Source: Pseudomonas fluorescens
GTDB lineage: Bacteria; Pseudomonadota; Gammaproteobacteria; Pseudomonadales; Pseudomonadaceae
Reading direction: 5' to 3'
Assembly (NCBI RefSeq): GCF_001623525.1
Contig: NZ_CP015225.1
Coordinates: forward strand, 3,472,001 to 3,536,000
DNA: 64,000 nucleotides
Positions 35,699-43,186 of the stretch are shown piece after piece. The translations under genes were made by a program, and so were the position numbers. Position 1 is the first letter of the stretch. Every line of letters begins with the position of its first letter. The notes beneath the pieces were generated by a model. The model was not told where the DNA came from. It did no database searches and saw only the letters and a list, made by a program, of their open reading frames with translations.

Positions 35699-35725
35699 AA
35701 AACGCCCCGTCGGTGCGGGGCGTTT
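35699..35725 (-). terminator. Terminator at the end of the fibre chaperone gene
   Basis: AAACGCCCCG and CGGGGCGTTT form a perfect 10-bp stem with a 6-nt loop, followed on the coding strand by TTTTCTT. It overlaps the stop codon of the 132-residue chaperone gene and precedes the second hairpin by about 20 bp, so the pair is in tandem. Confidence 0.75.
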
Positions 35726-36122
35726 ATTGGAGTTGAAGATCAATCCATGTTGGCGGTATTGGACGCTGGCCTGTGTCTGGAAATAATTCGGACTGAGGCC
35801 AGTCGCGCAACTTTTGAAGGTAATCGAGCAACTCTACAAATTGCTCATTATTGAGCGTCGTGGTCCGCTCCAGGTCCTGCTCGTCTCGGTGCCTATCACG
35901 CAGCCATTGACGAGCCAACAGCTCTCCATCGCGCCACAGACGTTCAGACGCTTTCCGCTCCTCCAGCGCCGTGACCTTCTCGGCGAACAAATCATTCTCG
36001 AACAACCAGCCTGGCTGAACCTGCGCAGCACACGATTGCCATTTTAGATCGGGGTGATAACGCCCCTCCGGATCAACGGTCGTCGTTTCGAGAACGATGC
36101 CGTCTTGTACCAATGCCCACAT
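35724..36122 (-). CDS. Tail fibre assembly chaperone of the P2-like module
   Basis: 132 residues: MWALVQDGIVLETTTVDPEGRYHPDLKWQSCAAQVQPGWLFENDLF, then a helical RKASERLWRDGELLARQWLRDRHRDEQD and ...FVELLDYLQKLRDWPQSELFPDTGQRPIPP, the Phage_tail_APC pattern. It follows the fibre, as PA0621 does in R-pyocins. AGGAAAGG precedes ATG 36122. Confidence 0.88.
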   Translation of the reverse strand: MWALVQDGIVLETTTVDPEGRYHPDLKWQSCAAQVQPGWLFENDLFAEKVTALEERKASERLWRDGELLARQWLRDRHRDEQDLERTTTLNNEQFVELLDYLQKLRDWPQSELFPDTGQRPIPPTWIDLQLQ

Positions 36123-36131
36123 AACCTTTCC

Positions 36132-36624
36132 TCAGCAAGTAATAAACACGCAGCCGTCTGCACCAGGTTGCGATCGGGTCTTTGAACGCCCTCCCCCTCC
36201 CATGCCTGGCCGAGTCAGAATCGACGTGTCCAGAGCAGCAAAAGCACTCTCGCCACCACCGCCTGGACCGCCCCAGTTCCCTGTACCTGCTGAGTTGCGA
36301 ACAGGCGGAAAGCCCAGACCGAGCGAGGCGTTAAAATCACCACCGGCCCCCCACACCACTTTGAGCACCGTTATTCATAACGCCACCACGCCCACCAGTC
36401 GCCGAACAGAAGGAGCCAAAGGACGAAGTACCTCCGGCAATCCCAGGATCACCCTCAACCGTAACGGCTGCACCGCCGGCACCAACTGTTACGGAGATAA
36501 CACTGCCCGGCACCACGGTACAGAGACGGTTGCTAATACCTCCACCACCGCCCCCGCCAGCACCGATAGTGGTTGATCCATCGCCACCAAACGCTCCGCT
36601 TCCCCCCGCCACCAACGACTTCAA
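36132..36624 (-). pseudogene. Displaced glycine-rich C-terminal tip of the P2-module fibre (two frames)
   Basis: The frame shifts after VEVVGGGG at a G6 tract (36602-36607). Removing one G restores GSGAFGGDGSTTIGAGGGGGGG...SFGSFCSATGGRGG. That frame stops at 36337 just after a second G6 tract (36347-36352); removing one G there restores VGAGGDFNASLGLGFPP...GGGGRSKTRSQPGADGCVFITC. With both corrections the fibre is a continuous 825 residues ending at 36132. As written, the tip is not translated in frame. Confidence 0.8.
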
Positions 36625-38611
36625 CGTGAACCTTCGTCACACTTGCCGGTACGGTCCACTGATAAACGCCAGCAGCCTTGAAATAAAACTTTGCGCGATA
36701 GGGTAAATGTGAGGATTGGCCTAGCTCGCTCCAAAACGGCTGTGTACCCGCGGCAGTCTTGTGTCCAAGATAAGCCCGCGTCGGACCATTTGCGGTGTTG
36801 TTGATGACCGCCAGAAACGTCTTGTACCCGGCAGAAATATATCCCCCGCCGACAAGTACCGTCATAGAGGTGCCGCCTGGGGAGCTGGCGTCTGGAGGCC
36901 CACCGATTGATGCACTGGAGTGTTCCAGCGTAAAGGCTCGGTAGAGCCCTGGCTTAATGTCAGCTGAAAAATCTGTAATCAGTGGGATTTTCGCGGGATC
37001 CGCGCCGAGGCCGAAAGTATCCAGAACAGCCCGGACTCGTTCCACTGTCGTGATCTGCTCCCACTTCGTCCAAACGCCGTTAGCGTTTCGTGTACGCAGA
37101 CAAGTAATTGGATCAATGGCGTTAACCAAGGAGTCCCAAAACTGGGTCGCCATATTGCTACTGCCCCGCTCCATGTGGAACACGGTGCCCTGCGGAATCT
37201 GCCCCGTACCTTGCTGTGGAGGATATTCCGGCTTCGTTCCTGTGGTCGAAGCGCTAACCAGAAACACGCCATTTTCTACGAGGCTATCGATATTCCCGGT
37301 GTAGTTGTAGGCAGCAGCCCCCAGACCATAACGAGCCATGATGGCCCGAACCCCTCCATTGAATGCAGTAGACAACGCATCCGAGACCGATCCGTTCTCC
37401 GCATACCAAGTGATGCCCGCGCCAGTGGACAACGTGATGCTGTCCATTGTCTTGAGCACCAACTGATTGGCGGCAATACCCGCTACATAGTCCGTACCCT
37501 GCAGGACGATGGTTACAGTACCGCTCGACACGTTAAGCAGGTTGATAGTGCCGCCATTGAACCCCGTGCTTGCCTTCGGCAACGTGATATTCACTGGGTT
37601 GGCCGAGTTGATGATGAACGACCTACCGAACGCATCCGCAGTCAGAACGGTACTTGCGTCCAGCCCACCAACGCTTGAATGGTTACCGAGTGCGCGTTGC
37701 ACAAACGCAGTCGTCGCGAGTTGCTGATTGTTGGTGCTGGCCGGTGCAGTCGGAGCCGTCGGGACGCCCAGCAACGCGGGGGAATTGAGCGGCGCAAACC
37801 CTTGAGTGATGTTCTGAAACACCAACCCTGTAGTGCCCAACACAATCGCCCCATCGGTAACCAACTGCCAGATCGTGTTGGCAAGCGTCGCGCCCTCCTC
37901 CACCGAGACAATCAACCCCGAAGTCACTTCGGCGCTCGCATCGGCATCCTTTGCCCGAACCCAAGTGTCGTTCGCGGCCACGTAAATACCGTTGTCTTTC
38001 GCCAAAGTCTGGGACTTGACCAGGACCCGATTCCCGGCGACCACCGCAACACCATCGATCGCCTGCGCGCCACTCAAGACAATATTGGCCGTCGTCGCTA
38101 CCCGCACCGACTGCTTCCTGTCGAGTTTGGCGAGTTCGTCGGCCACATAGCCGGCCACCCACGCCCGCGTCGCCTTGACCACCGTATCGTCGATCAGCAA
38201 CGTCACCAACTCAGCATTGCTGGTCTCGAAAATCGACCGAATGTAGAACTCTTTGCCCGAGCCGGACGTCGCCAACACCGGTTTGAACGACTCTGGATAT
38301 TTGACAATCGCGTACAGGATCCCGGTATCGGTCCAGATCCCGGCCTCTCGCACATACCAGCCGCCCACTTCCGGCGGGATGGTCACTTCGGCCAGCAACC
38401 AACTCGGGTTTTTCTCATCCTGGAACAGCGCGTTGAGCGGCCCACGCCACACTTCGCGTTTGAGCGCGGTGGCGGTGGCGGCCGGGTTGTAAACCTCGCC
38501 GCCGCCATCACCGACGGAAATCTGCGACAACTTGATCGGTGTGCCCGCCGCCTTGCAGGCAGTTTCGTAGGCGATCCCCGCATCGGTGAGCAGGGTGTAG
38601 TAGTCGGCCAT
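36533..38611 (-). CDS. Tail fibre of the P2-like module (C-terminus frameshifted)
   Basis: 692 residues as written. The N-terminal P2 gpH-like attachment domain (MADYYTLLTDAGIAYETACKAAGTPIKLSQISVGDGGGEVYNPAATATALKREVWRGPLNALFQDEKNPSWLLAEVTIPPEVGGWYVREAGIW) is followed by a beta-rich shaft and a C-terminal domain that would be glycine-rich. From about residue 670 the frame is lost (KRSVWWRWINHYRCWRGRWWRY is out of character). See the displaced tip at 36132-36624. ATG 38611 directly follows the gpI stop. Confidence 0.9.
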   Translation of the reverse strand: MADYYTLLTDAGIAYETACKAAGTPIKLSQISVGDGGGEVYNPAATATALKREVWRGPLNALFQDEKNPSWLLAEVTIPPEVGGWYVREAGIWTDTGILYAIVKYPESFKPVLATSGSGKEFYIRSIFETSNAELVTLLIDDTVVKATRAWVAGYVADELAKLDRKQSVRVATTANIVLSGAQAIDGVAVVAGNRVLVKSQTLAKDNGIYVAANDTWVRAKDADASAEVTSGLIVSVEEGATLANTIWQLVTDGAIVLGTTGLVFQNITQGFAPLNSPALLGVPTAPTAPASTNNQQLATTAFVQRALGNHSSVGGLDASTVLTADAFGRSFIINSANPVNITLPKASTGFNGGTINLLNVSSGTVTIVLQGTDYVAGIAANQLVLKTMDSITLSTGAGITWYAENGSVSDALSTAFNGGVRAIMARYGLGAAAYNYTGNIDSLVENGVFLVSASTTGTKPEYPPQQGTGQIPQGTVFHMERGSSNMATQFWDSLVNAIDPITCLRTRNANGVWTKWEQITTVERVRAVLDTFGLGADPAKIPLITDFSADIKPGLYRAFTLEHSSASIGGPPDASSPGGTSMTVLVGGGYISAGYKTFLAVINNTANGPTRAYLGHKTAAGTQPFWSELGQSSHLPYRAKFYFKAAGVYQWTVPASVTKVHVEVVGGGGKRSVWWRWINHYRCWRGRWWRY

Positions 38612-39247
38612 TTAGGACCCCTGTGGATAAATAGTGGAGGTTTCGACGGTGTAGAGTCCGGCGGCCATGAAGGCCTGGCCCGAGGCTTCCAGTCCTTCGA
38701 TGACGATCGGATAAACCGTGGTCAGTTCGCCGCACAGCGTGGCGGCGCCGATGACGTGACGGCCGAAGGCCCTCAAGCCGACAGACACCTTCAAGGTGTC
38801 GCGCTCGCTTTTGGCATCCGCCAGGCGACGGTCGAGACGGGCGTCGATTTCTTCGCTGTAGGGCTGCTCGGTAAATGCCCTGACGGAAAAACTGTAGGGC
38901 GGGCCAGCGGGTGTTTGCTCATACCAGGCGCGCACTTCAGGCATCAGTTGCAAACCCTTGGCAGCATTTTCCAGCGCCTTTCGCGTCCCGGCCTGCCGGG
39001 CGGTTGGCCAGGCGAGTTCAACGGTCAGGCGCTTTTCAGCTTCGGGCGCCGTGGAGCTCCACTCGTTGACCCCACGATCCGCCGCGAGATACGGCAGGAA
39101 CGCCAAGGGCGTGGTGGCCGGGTTCATCAACTCGGGAAACGGCGGATCGATGCGTTCGAGCAGCCGAGCGAACCCCAGATCCAGTGCCCTTTCCAACGGT
39201 GAGCTGTTGACCGGCAGCAGGCTCGGGCGAGGTGTGTCGTCACTCAT
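38612..39247 (-). CDS. P2 gpI-like baseplate protein
   Basis: 211 residues: LLPVNSSPLERALDLGFARLLERIDPPFPELMNPATTPLAFLPYLAADRGVNEWSSTAPEAEKRLTVELAWPTARQAGTRKALENAAKGL, the phage tail protein I pattern. It overlaps gpJ by 4 bp. Confidence 0.94.
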   Translation of the reverse strand: MSDDTPRPSLLPVNSSPLERALDLGFARLLERIDPPFPELMNPATTPLAFLPYLAADRGVNEWSSTAPEAEKRLTVELAWPTARQAGTRKALENAAKGLQLMPEVRAWYEQTPAGPPYSFSVRAFTEQPYSEEIDARLDRRLADAKSERDTLKVSVGLRAFGRHVIGAATLCGELTTVYPIVIEGLEASGQAFMAAGLYTVETSTIYPQGS

Positions 39248-40239
39248 AGCGTGTCCACCTCAACCTCGACGCCCGTGCAGTACGGGGCTTGGAAAGCCGT
39301 GGTCACAATCGGCACCAGCGGTTCGAGAATCTCAAGCTGGACCGCGCCGGCGCTGTGCAGCGTGTAGTCGATCCAGCTCGGGTCCACCCGCCCTTCCAAG
39401 CGATGACAGGCCTGGGCATACGCCTGCAACTGCTGCTCGGCGGCAACCTGGGTCAAGCCTGAATCCGGGCCGGCATTGATCTTCGCCACGACGCGGATTT
39501 TGTAAGGTTTGATTTGTGCGGCCTGCACGAAGACCAGATCGGTTTCCGGTCGCACATCAGGCCGGGCGAAGTGCTGGCGAACACCGTTGAGCAGCGCCTC
39601 GGACGGTGTGCCGTCGCCCTCGCGGGAAAGCACCGTGACCGTGACTTCGCCCGGTGCCGTCCGGCGTCCGTTGCCGTCCTTGACTTGCGCGGCGAGACCG
39701 TCCGGATCGAATGTGTAGGTCACGTTCACTACACCGCCAGCGGCACTGTCCACCTTCACCACTGGCCGTTCACCCAAGGTAAAAATCTCCCGCCGATACT
39801 GCATGCGCGAGCCCGCCGCTGGCGCGTGGGGCGCCAGGTAGTAGCGCAACCGCGCATCGTCATCGCTCTCGTAGACCGGGGGGATGGGCGGGAAGGCCGC
39901 CGGGTCGCCCGGGTCGAGCAACTGACGCTCAAGGCCCATGTCCGCGAGACGAGCGTCGAGGTTGGTCCCGGTGGCCCACCACGCCAACATCTGCTTGATG
40001 CGGGCGTTGTATTTGCGTTCGTGGGTTTGCAGCCGCACGCAGAACGCCTCAAGCGCCAGGGTCAGCAGTTCGCTTTCGTTTTCAAGACTGTCCACCAGCT
40101 TCGCCGCACTTGCTGGCGAGCGTGCGCCGACGTACTCGACCACGAAGGTCTTGAACTCTGCGAGCAAGTCCTCGAACGCTTCGACAGTGACGATGGCCGG
40201 TTCGGCCAGTTGGTTCTGGCCGGGTATCAGCATGCTCAT
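39244..40239 (-). CDS. P2 gpJ-like baseplate wedge protein
   Basis: 331 residues: VEAFEDLLAEFKTFVVEYVG...LESELLTLALEAFCVRLQTHERKYNARIKQMLAWWATGTNLDARLADMGLERQLLDPGDPAAFPPIPPVYESDDDARLRY typical of gpJ. It overlaps gpW by 4 bp. Confidence 0.94.
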   Translation of the reverse strand: MSMLIPGQNQLAEPAIVTVEAFEDLLAEFKTFVVEYVGARSPASAAKLVDSLENESELLTLALEAFCVRLQTHERKYNARIKQMLAWWATGTNLDARLADMGLERQLLDPGDPAAFPPIPPVYESDDDARLRYYLAPHAPAAGSRMQYRREIFTLGERPVVKVDSAAGGVVNVTYTFDPDGLAAQVKDGNGRRTAPGEVTVTVLSREGDGTPSEALLNGVRQHFARPDVRPETDLVFVQAAQIKPYKIRVVAKINAGPDSGLTQVAAEQQLQAYAQACHRLEGRVDPSWIDYTLHSAGAVQLEILEPLVPIVTTAFQAPYCTGVEVEVDTL

Positions 40240-40568
40240 GTCACCACCTCGAACGTCTGTTTGCGGTTTTTCCAGGTGCCGGCGAAACGCAACAGCAAGC
40301 CGGCGCCGTGTCGACTGGCGACAATGACCTGCGGCTCGAAATCACCGATGCCGTTTTGTGGGTTGTAGAACGCTTGGGCCGCGTGGCTCTGGGCAAGGAT
40401 CAGCAGGTCGTCGCCGAGGTTCTGCCCCAGCAGCTGCGTGAGTGCACAGCCATACAACGGGCGCTTCTGGCGAGTGCCCAACGGCGTCGTCAACGCCCGG
40501 GTGGCGCGCTGTACGAACTGCAGCCAGTCGTCGACCGTGGCGCCGGTATTTCGATCGATTCCAATCAT
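40236..40568 (-). CDS. gpW/gp25-like baseplate wedge protein
   Basis: 110 residues: MIGIDRNTGATVDDWLQFVQRATRALTTPLGTRQKRPLYGCALTQLLGQNLGDDLLILAQSHAAQAFYNPQNGIGDFEP, the gp25-like lysozyme-fold family. ATG 40568 begins at the conserved MIGIDRxTG; the longer frame from 40679 would overlap gpV. Confidence 0.94.
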   Translation of the reverse strand: MIGIDRNTGATVDDWLQFVQRATRALTTPLGTRQKRPLYGCALTQLLGQNLGDDLLILAQSHAAQAFYNPQNGIGDFEPQVIVASRHGAGLLLRFAGTWKNRKQTFEVVT

Positions 40569-40579
40569 GAGGAAATCTC

Positions 40580-41191
40580 TTATGCGGTACTGATGACGCG
40601 TCCCTGGTGATCCACCACCGGGCCGCTCAGGTGCACGCCGGAGGCGTCGAGCCGAATGCCGACGGCGCCCAGCTGCCATTCGATGGCGTCGGCGGTCATC
40701 GCCAACCGCGACGGGCCGATACTCAGTTGGAGCGTTTCACGGGAACCGCTGAACGTCGCTGGGCCGTTCTGCCAGTGCAGGACATGGCTGGCATGGTCGT
40801 AGCCGTTTTCCGTACCGTCCTGATAGAGGCGCCGCGTCAGCGAGGCCTGGGTCGAGACGGGCGGAAACTGACCGCCATTGAGGCCGAACAACGCCACTGC
40901 CTGCCCGCCGCTCTCGCCGCCGCCATGGTTGAGCAACAGGCACTGCTCGCCCACGGACGGAATCCGCGACTCGCTCTGGGCGCCGGCGCTCGGGTTGAAA
41001 AAGCGGATCGCCGGGGTCAGCAGGCCACCATGGCTGACCTTGCAGGTGTTGCTGGCCGCATCGACTTCCTGGCAAACGCCAATGCGGCAGAAACTCTCCG
41101 CACGCCGATGCAAATCTTCCAGCTCGGTTTCCATCTGAGCCAGACGCTCGATGATCGGCCCCAGGTGCATCCGTAACAGCCCATCGAACAT
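40580..41191 (-). CDS. P2 gpV-like baseplate spike
   Basis: 203 residues: IERLAQMETELEDLHRRAESFCRIGVCQEVDAASNTCKVSHGGLLTPAIRFFNPSAGAQSESRIPSVGEQCLLLNHGGGESGGQAVALFGLNG (OB-fold) followed by beta repeats. No HxH tip motif like that of the Mu-module spike is visible. It starts 3 bp after the 170-residue gene. Confidence 0.92.
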   Translation of the reverse strand: MFDGLLRMHLGPIIERLAQMETELEDLHRRAESFCRIGVCQEVDAASNTCKVSHGGLLTPAIRFFNPSAGAQSESRIPSVGEQCLLLNHGGGESGGQAVALFGLNGGQFPPVSTQASLTRRLYQDGTENGYDHASHVLHWQNGPATFSGSRETLQLSIGPSRLAMTADAIEWQLGAVGIRLDASGVHLSGPVVDHQGRVISTA

Positions 41192-41194
41192 GGC

Positions 41195-41707
41195 TCAGCC
41201 CTCGAGTGCGGTGTATTGATCCGGGTCGTCGATGTTCGATACTTCCCAGGTACGGGCAAATTTCGGGATGCCCAACGGGTCCTCCAGCAGCGTCGGGCCG
41301 AGGTACAGGGTTTGGTTGAAGGAAAGAGTCCAGGCGCTGTACGCCCGTGCTTCGTGGATGAACGTGGATGCGATGCCATCGATTTCCGTGGGCAGGTCGC
41401 ATTGATCACCCGACAGGCCCCAGCGGTTATCCATGACCAGGTGTTTCAATTCACCGGCCAGATCACAGGCCTCCCATCCTGGAACGGCCATGACCACTTG
41501 CAAGGAAACCGTCAGGACATGGGCGATACGCCCGTCATTGGCGCGGTTACCGGGCGCATCGCGCTCAAGCGCAATCAGCACCCAGGGTTGGTCGTCGGCG
41601 CCATCGAAATCCTGGGGGCTGCCGACTTTCAAGGCGGGATAAATGGCGCGCAGCGTCTGGGCAATGGCCGAGAACAACTGCGACGGTTTTTCGATAAGGG
41701 CAGGCAT
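41195..41707 (-). CDS. Tail completion/terminator-like protein of the P2-like module
   Basis: 170 residues: MPALIEKPSQLFSAIAQTLRAIYPALKVGSPQDFDGADDQPWVLIALERDAPG...LTVSLQVVMAVPGWEACDLAGELKHLVMDNRWGL. It occupies the PA0615 position of R-pyocin loci, first structural gene after the holin. A tail-terminator role fits by position and size; homology is not certain from sequence alone. Confidence 0.65.
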   Translation of the reverse strand: MPALIEKPSQLFSAIAQTLRAIYPALKVGSPQDFDGADDQPWVLIALERDAPGNRANDGRIAHVLTVSLQVVMAVPGWEACDLAGELKHLVMDNRWGLSGDQCDLPTEIDGIASTFIHEARAYSAWTLSFNQTLYLGPTLLEDPLGIPKFARTWEVSNIDDPDQYTALEG

Positions 41708-41743
41708 TGATCGCCTCCTTGTGTATGGATCAGCGCTGTCGAT

Positions 41744-42094
41744 TCACTGCTGGTCGGGCGGCAGGTCCCGCGGTGGCACTTCGCAAACGCCGATCCGCTT
41801 GGCGACCCATCGCTCGTAAAGACCGATCGCCACATCGGCACCGGCCATGGCGGTCAGGCAACCCAGGGCGCAAGCACTCCAGATCGACATGCCGAGGGCA
41901 TACAACAGCATGGTTGCCGACACGCCGCAGACCACACAGGCACCGGAGCGCAGCACCACGCGGCGCAGCAACGGCCAGCCACGGGCGCCCTCCTTGTCAG
42001 CGCGCCACATCTCGCCGGACACCCCGCCCACCAGGGCGAGCACGATGACCAGCCAGATCGGCATGTCCAGCAACGCTTGTTGCTCGTTTGTCAT
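41744..42094 (-). CDS. Holin
   Basis: 116 residues with three membrane segments (MPIWLVIVLALVGGVSGEMW; VLRSGACVVCGVSATMLLYALGM; SIWSACALGCLTAMAGADVAIGL). It resembles LYS-family phage holins of P2 and R-pyocins. AGGAAACGAGAC precedes ATG 42094. It would release the GH19 endolysin encoded at the far end of the operon. Confidence 0.88.
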   Translation of the reverse strand: MTNEQQALLDMPIWLVIVLALVGGVSGEMWRADKEGARGWPLLRRVVLRSGACVVCGVSATMLLYALGMSIWSACALGCLTAMAGADVAIGLYERWVAKRIGVCEVPPRDLPPDQQ

Positions 42095-42213
42095 GTCTCG
42101 TTTCCTGGGGGTGATTAAGATTGGGCGGGGAAGTTAAGAGATGTGGGTCGTTGCAACCCGTTAAGTCACTGGAAGCGGCGTTCAAACGTTTATCAGGTCA
42201 TTGAAGGCTGACA

Positions 42214-42642
42214 TTACTTTGGCGCAGCGCAGGTCGCGCCTTTGTAAGTCATGGTGTAGGTGTAGTGCCTGTCCCAGGGTAGCGGTAGCGCACTGGGTGC
42301 GGCCCATTCCGCGTAGTTACCCGACATCGAACCAGCGACAGCTAACTTACCCATGGCAATGGTCGCGAGATTGTTGGCACTCCCTGCACCCGGCATTGGC
42401 ACACTCCCATTCCACTGGAGATCGTCTCCGTTCTGGAACCATGCGCCCTTCCAGCCGGCCTGCGAACTCGAGTACCAGGTATTGTCTTCTTTGAAACAGA
42501 TCGTCTGGTTGGCATAAAAACCGCCGCCCGGAACATGGTAGGAAGCGAATTGCCAGGAACCAACAGGTGAGGTTTCGGCAAACGCGTGGAGGGCCTGGGT
42601 CGCCAGGACGGCTGCGAGCAGCATGCTGAGCAATTTTTTCAT
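42214..42642 (-). CDS. Small secreted protein of unknown function
   Basis: 142 residues. Signal peptide KKLLSMLLAAVLATQALHAFAET, cleavage probably after AFA. The mature domain starts SPVGSWQFASYHVPGGGFYANQTICFKEDNTWYSSSQAGWKGAWFQNGDDLQW, which looks like a small beta-barrel; two cysteines could form a disulfide. It lies between the repressor and the holin, on the tailocin strand, so it is probably induced with it. No family recognised. Confidence 0.75.
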   Translation of the reverse strand: MKKLLSMLLAAVLATQALHAFAETSPVGSWQFASYHVPGGGFYANQTICFKEDNTWYSSSQAGWKGAWFQNGDDLQWNGSVPMPGAGSANNLATIAMGKLAVAGSMSGNYAEWAAPSALPLPWDRHYTYTMTYKGATCAAPK

Positions 42643-42695
42643 TAGTTTTCTTCCCTTTAAATGAGTGGATTTTTTGAGAACGTCGATACACGTTT

Positions 42696-42734
42696 TTATC
42701 TGAACACCTCCTTAGCCTTCACAAGTGAGCGCAT
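42696..42734 (-). CDS. Possible 12-codon leader peptide
   Basis: AAGGAGATTTCC precedes ATG CGC TCA CTT..., encoding MRSLVKAKEVFR then TAA, about 50 nt upstream of the secreted-protein gene. The strong ribosome site suggests it is translated; function unknown. Confidence 0.4.
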   Translation of the reverse strand: MRSLVKAKEVFR

Positions 42735-42780
42735 GGAAATCTCCTTACTAATTTGAAGTGCCTCACGACAGAGGCATTCC

Positions 42781-42805
42781 AAAAAGCCCGGTTGCCCAGG
42801 CTTTT
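42781..42805 (-). terminator. Intrinsic terminator in the tailocin leader
   Basis: On the coding strand AAAAGCCTGGGCAACCGGGCTTTTT: stem AAAAGCC/GGCTTTT with an inner GG/CC and GCAA loop, ending in five T. It lies between the predicted promoter at 43.03 kb and every tailocin gene. It directly follows the stop of the small reading frame at 42805-42948. Confidence 0.75.
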
Positions 42806-42960
42806 CAGTAATGCGCTTGATCTTTCGGCGCGACTGGCGCGGTACGGATCCATTCAAATTGTTCCTCCGGCCGCGGTCCCTGCCCGCCGGATAACTGCTT
42901 CTGGTGCTTTACGCTGCACACCCGGGTCAGTTGCCAACCCTCTGAACCGTTAAGGCCGGT
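42805..42960 (-). other. Possible small reading frame in the leader (start unclear)
   Basis: A 47-codon stretch (GSEGWQLTRVCSVKHQKQLS... to ...APVAPKDQAHY) ends in TGA at 42805 right before the leader terminator. It lacks an in-frame ATG, GTG or TTG at its 5' end; ATG AAC at 42964-42959 would fit if 10 bp (42949-42958) were absent. It may be a broken or shifted small gene, or a chance frame. Confidence 0.4.
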
Positions 42961-43000
42961 TCATCGCTGCCTGTTGGTGGAACTAAAGAGCTGTGTTGCC

Positions 43001-43020
43001 AGCCGCTTTGTCGAGCGGCT
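43001..43020 (-). other. Hairpin at the start of the tailocin leader
   Basis: AGCCGCT-CGACAA-AGCGGCT: perfect 7-bp stem just downstream of the predicted transcription start. A second weak palindrome (AACCG...CGGTT, 42945-42961) and a third (TGCCTC-ACGACA-GAGGCA, 42759-42776) follow. Confidence 0.55.
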
Positions 43021-43027
43021 TGGACAC

Positions 43028-43056
43028 AGAATATGCATGGATGCATATACAGTCAA
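43028..43056 (-). promoter_or_regulatory. Predicted sigma70 promoter of the tailocin operon
   Basis: On the minus strand TTGACT (43056-43051), a 17-bp spacer, then TATTCT (43033-43028). The spacer and -10 are covered by a palindrome; see the operator. It reads toward the secreted-protein, holin and tailocin genes. Confidence 0.75.
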
Positions 43057-43100
43057 TGCGTAAATGCATTTATTTATGCAGACCGAATGCGTAAATGCAT
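43031..43100. promoter_or_regulatory. Predicted PrtR operators at the tailocin promoter
   Basis: Three related sites: ATATGCATGGATGCATAT (43031-43048; 8-bp inverted repeat over the -10 and spacer) and two identical AATGCGTAAATGCAT copies (43055-43069, 43086-43100) spaced 31 bp, three helical turns. Similar TATGCxCGxTTATGCA sites overlap the prtR start. Confidence 0.75.
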
Positions 43101-43141
43101 GGAGCCCTTGCAAATACGGGGTTGCGGGCTTTCGAGAGGCG

Positions 43142-43171
43142 AAAAAAAACCCGCACGGCGGCGGGTTTTAT
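43142..43171 (-). terminator. Terminator downstream of prtR
   Basis: On the minus strand AACCCGC-CGCCGT-GCGGGTT followed by TTTTTT, 16 bp after the prtR stop. It separates prtR from the tailocin promoter. Confidence 0.88.
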
Positions 43172-43186
43172 CTGACAGCGGAGGGG

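Noticed and set aside
42702..42855. Overlapping leader frames starting at TTG or ATG near 42854 (about 40-50 codons)
   Set aside because: They overlap each other and the leader terminator, and neither shows a recognisable domain; only the 12-codon frame and the terminator-linked frame were kept, at low confidence.
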